Assembly: GCA_963835855.1 (NCBI GenBank)
Contig: CAWIHA010000021.1
Location: 1 to 64,000 of the forward strand
Source: CAWIHA01 sp963835855
Lineage (GTDB): Bacteria; Acidobacteriota; Terriglobia; Bryobacterales; Bryobacteraceae
DNA: 64,000 nt
Direction: 5' to 3'
Within the stretch, counting starts at the first letter, position 1. The number at the start of each line of letters is the position of its first letter. The notes below the pieces were generated by a model that worked only from the letters and a program-made list of their open reading frames with translations, was not told the DNA's origin and made no database searches. A program made the position numbers and the translations under genes. Shown in pieces: positions 61,930 to 64,000 of this stretch.

Positions 61930-64000
61930 TCGCATCATCGAGTTCTCCGCGCACAACAAATTCGTCGTCTTCATCCTGGTTGCCGCGGCCGTGATGGGCG
62001 GCATCTGGTCGATGAAAAACGTGCCGCTGGACGCGATTCCGGATTTGAGCGACACGCAGGTGATCGTTTATTCCAAGTGGGACCGCAGCCCGGATATCGT
62101 CGAAGACCAAGTTACTTATCCCATCGTCACCGCCATGCTGGGAGCGCTCAAGGTAAAAGACGTTCGTGGTTTCTCGGATTTCGGATTCTCTTACGTCTAC
62201 ATCATCTTCGAAGAGGGCACCGACATTTACTGGGCCCGCTCGCGGACCTTGGAGTACCTCTCGAGCGTGCTGCCGAAACTGCCCAAGGACGTACAGACCG
62301 AGCTGGGGCCCGACGCCACGGGCCTCGGATGGGTCTTCCAGTACGTAGTGGTAGATACCACGGGCCGGCACGATCTGGCCGAGCTGCGCTCGTTTCAGGA
62401 CTGGTACCTGCGTTATTACCTGAAATCGGTTCCCGGCGTCGCTGAGGTCGCGCCGCTGGGCGGATTTGTGCGGCAGTACCAGGTGAACGTCGATCCGAAT
62501 AAATTGCAGGCTTACAACATTCCCATTAACAAGGTGGTTGATGCTGTGCGCGCTGGCAACAACGACGTGGGCGGGCGGCTGGTGGAATTCACCGGGGCGG
62601 AATACATGGTCCGGGGCCGGGGCTATGCAAAATCCACCGGGGACATCGGCGATATCGCGCTCACGAGCAGCCCCAACGGCGTGCCTGTGCGCGTGCGTGA
62701 TATCGGCGAGGTCGTGCTTGGGCCGGACATTCGCCGCGGCCTTGCCGACTGGAACGGCGAAGGCGACACGGTGGCCGGCATCGTCGTGATGCGCCAGGGC
62801 GAGAACGCGCTCAACGTGATCCAACGGGTCAAGCAGAAGCTCAAAGACATCGAACCCGGCCTGCCGCCGGGCGTGAAAATTGTAACCGCATATGACCGCT
62901 CGGACTTGATCCTGAGATCGATCGAGAATCTGAAACACACCCTGCTCGAGGAGCTGACGATCGTCGCCATCGTGATCCTGATCTTTCTCTGGCACATTCC
63001 AAGCGCCATCATTCCGATCATCACCATTCCGGTGGCCGTCATCATTGCATTCATCCCGATGAAGGCGATGGGCCTCACTTCGAATATCATGTCGCTCGGC
63101 GGGATCGCCATCGCGGTGGGCGCCATGGTGGATGCGGCCATCGTAGTCGTCGAGCAGACGCACAAGAAGCTCGAAGAATGGGAGCGAACGGGCCGCAAGG
63201 AGGACTATCACCGCGTGGTCATCAACGCGGTGAAGGAAGTCGGCGGGCCGAGCTTTTTTGCGCTGCTCGTGATCGCCGTCTCGTTCCTGCCTGTGCTCAC
63301 GCTCGAAGCGCAGGAGGGGCGCCTCTTCAAGCCGCTCGCCTACACCAAGAACTTCTCGATGATCATTGCCGCTGTCCTCGCCATCACGCTGGACCCGGCC
63401 ATGCGGCTGCTGTTCACGCACATGAAGGACTTCGAGTTCCGTCCCCGATGGCTGGCGCGGACGGCCAATGCGGTGCTCGTAGGCAAGATCCACCCGGAAG
63501 AGAGCCACCCCATCAGCAGAATTTTGATCAGGCTCTACGAACCGGTGTGCGCATGGGCGCTGCGCTGGAAATGGCTGGTGCTGGCGGGCGCGGTGGCGGT
63601 GGTAGTGATGACGATCCCGATCTATCAGCGGCTCGGTTCGGAGTTCATGCCGCCGCTCGATGAAGGCTCGCTGCTGTACATGCCGAGCACGCTGCCGGGC
63701 ATTTCAGTCACCGAAGCGCAACAGCTCCTCGAGGTTCAAGACCGCATCATCAGGCAATTTCCCGAAGTCGAGACCGTGCTCGGAAAGGCGGGCCGCGCCG
63801 ATACCTCCACCGATCCCGCTCCCTTCTCGATGATGGAAACGGTCATCGTTTTGAAACCCCAACAGGAGTGGCCGAAAGTGGACACCTGGTATTCATCGTG
63901 GGCGCCGGAGTGGGCCAAGAAAATCTTCCGGCGATTCACGCCAGACCACATCACAACCGAACAGCTCACCGGGCAACTGAACGGCGCGTTGCGTATTCCA
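61922..64000 (+). CDS. cusA: Copper/silver RND efflux pump (CusA-like), partial
   Basis: A heavy-metal RND transporter cut by the window end; about 693 residues of roughly 1040 are present. The ATG at 61922 overlaps the cusB stop by 8 nt. The start INRIIEFSAHNKFVVFI and the FxP loop VPLDAIPDLSDTQVIVYSKW are typical. TM4 carries the proton-relay GAMVDAAIVVVEQ of the heavy-metal class. The Met in LLYMPSTLPGI and the Met pair in FSMMETVIVLKP correspond to copper-site Met residues in E. coli CusA. No frameshift is seen. This completes a C-B-A operon order. Confidence 0.93.
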   Translation, partial: MINRIIEFSAHNKFVVFILVAAAVMGGIWSMKNVPLDAIPDLSDTQVIVYSKWDRSPDIVEDQVTYPIVTAMLGALKVKDVRGFSDFGFSYVYIIFEEGTDIYWARSRTLEYLSSVLPKLPKDVQTELGPDATGLGWVFQYVVVDTTGRHDLAELRSFQDWYLRYYLKSVPGVAEVAPLGGFVRQYQVNVDPNKLQAYNIPINKVVDAVRAGNNDVGGRLVEFTGAEYMVRGRGYAKSTGDIGDIALTSSPNGVPVRVRDIGEVVLGPDIRRGLADWNGEGDTVAGIVVMRQGENALNVIQRVKQKLKDIEPGLPPGVKIVTAYDRSDLILRSIENLKHTLLEELTIVAIVILIFLWHIPSAIIPIITIPVAVIIAFIPMKAMGLTSNIMSLGGIAIAVGAMVDAAIVVVEQTHKKLEEWERTGRKEDYHRVVINAVKEVGGPSFFALLVIAVSFLPVLTLEAQEGRLFKPLAYTKNFSMIIAAVLAITLDPAMRLLFTHMKDFEFRPRWLARTANAVLVGKIHPEESHPISRILIRLYEPVCAWALRWKWLVLAGAVAVVVMTIPIYQRLGSEFMPPLDEGSLLYMPSTLPGISVTEAQQLLEVQDRIIRQFPEVETVLGKAGRADTSTDPAPFSMMETVIVLKPQQEWPKVDTWYSSWAPEWAKKIFRRFTPDHITTEQLTGQLNGALRIP

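Noticed and set aside
1..64000. CRISPR arrays, tRNA and rRNA genes
   Set aside because: No regular direct repeats with spacers and no cloverleaf or rRNA sequence were seen by eye; a dedicated search would be more certain.

Overview
The window looks like a chromosomal segment of a high-GC acidobacterium of the Solibacter/Bryobacter type. The indicators are gene families rather than a marker gene: a TIGR03790-family protein, an S53 pro-kumamolisin protease with a BACON-like module, a DUF4129 tail, a CTTC-free L31/S21 pair with lineage-specific features, and two copies of a dispersed 'LPDGRGSD-encoding' repeat. This assignment is an inference. No rRNA, tRNA gene or CRISPR array was found.

Layout. 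0-2.6 kb: end of a DUF4129 protein and an NfrB-like glycosyltransferase with a C-terminal MshEN (c-di-GMP-binding type) domain. 2.6-6.4 kb (minus): argJ, fmt, def and aroC packed head to tail. 6.6-11.6 kb: a receiver protein, a SurA/PpiC-like lipoprotein, fabD and a large secreted protein with phage-tail-fibre-like motifs. 13.1-15.1 kb: a low-GC restriction-modification island (D12-class adenine methyltransferase plus HNH nuclease) behind a truncated IS1-type transposase. 15.4-19.3 kb (minus): metY, then a three-gene operon with 4-nt overlaps (adenosine-specific kinase, epimerase, DapA-like aldolase). 19.5-22.8 kb: ExeA-like ATPase and RNase R. 22.9-28.8 kb: GH18 chitinase-like protein, TIGR03790 protein, and a Cpx-like module (Spy-like protein divergent from a response regulator and a sensor kinase). 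28.9-30.5 kb: low-GC hypotheticals. 30.6-32.2 kb: a broken amino acid permease. 32.4-34.8 kb: UvrD/PcrA helicase with a coupled 52-aa basic ORF. 35.1-36.9 kb: small ORF, ECF sigma factor, membrane protein, Spy-like protein. 36.9-39.2 kb: L31 with a long lysine/alanine repeat tail, a structured RNA region, an alpha/beta hydrolase and a candidate sRNA. 39.3-43.7 kb: MFS transporter, DacB-like peptidase and a small island with an NYN remnant. 43.8-47.5 kb (minus): thiE and two APC permeases. 47.5-51.6 kb: small secreted protein and the S53 protease. 51.9-54.9 kb (minus): methyltransferase, FkbM methyltransferase and FAD oxidoreductase, plus rpsU with an apparent CTG start. 55.1-58.6 kb: glgC, eno and gpmA, interrupted by many single-base frameshifts. 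58.7-64 kb: Cys-rich secreted protein and a Cus-type copper/silver efflux system running off the window end.

Most of the window is ordinary core metabolism and housekeeping. The strongest leads for new biology are non-coding or small: a hairpin-rich RNA region upstream of rpmE with a near-complete complement of the 16S 3' end, the repeat-extended L31, the CTG-started rpsU followed by a large stem-loop, the ATGA-coupled basic peptide behind the helicase, and a roughly 70-nt sRNA candidate with promoter and terminator. The dense one-base indels, including some inside the normally essential eno gene, are most simply read as sequence errors and affect how the broken genes should be interpreted.
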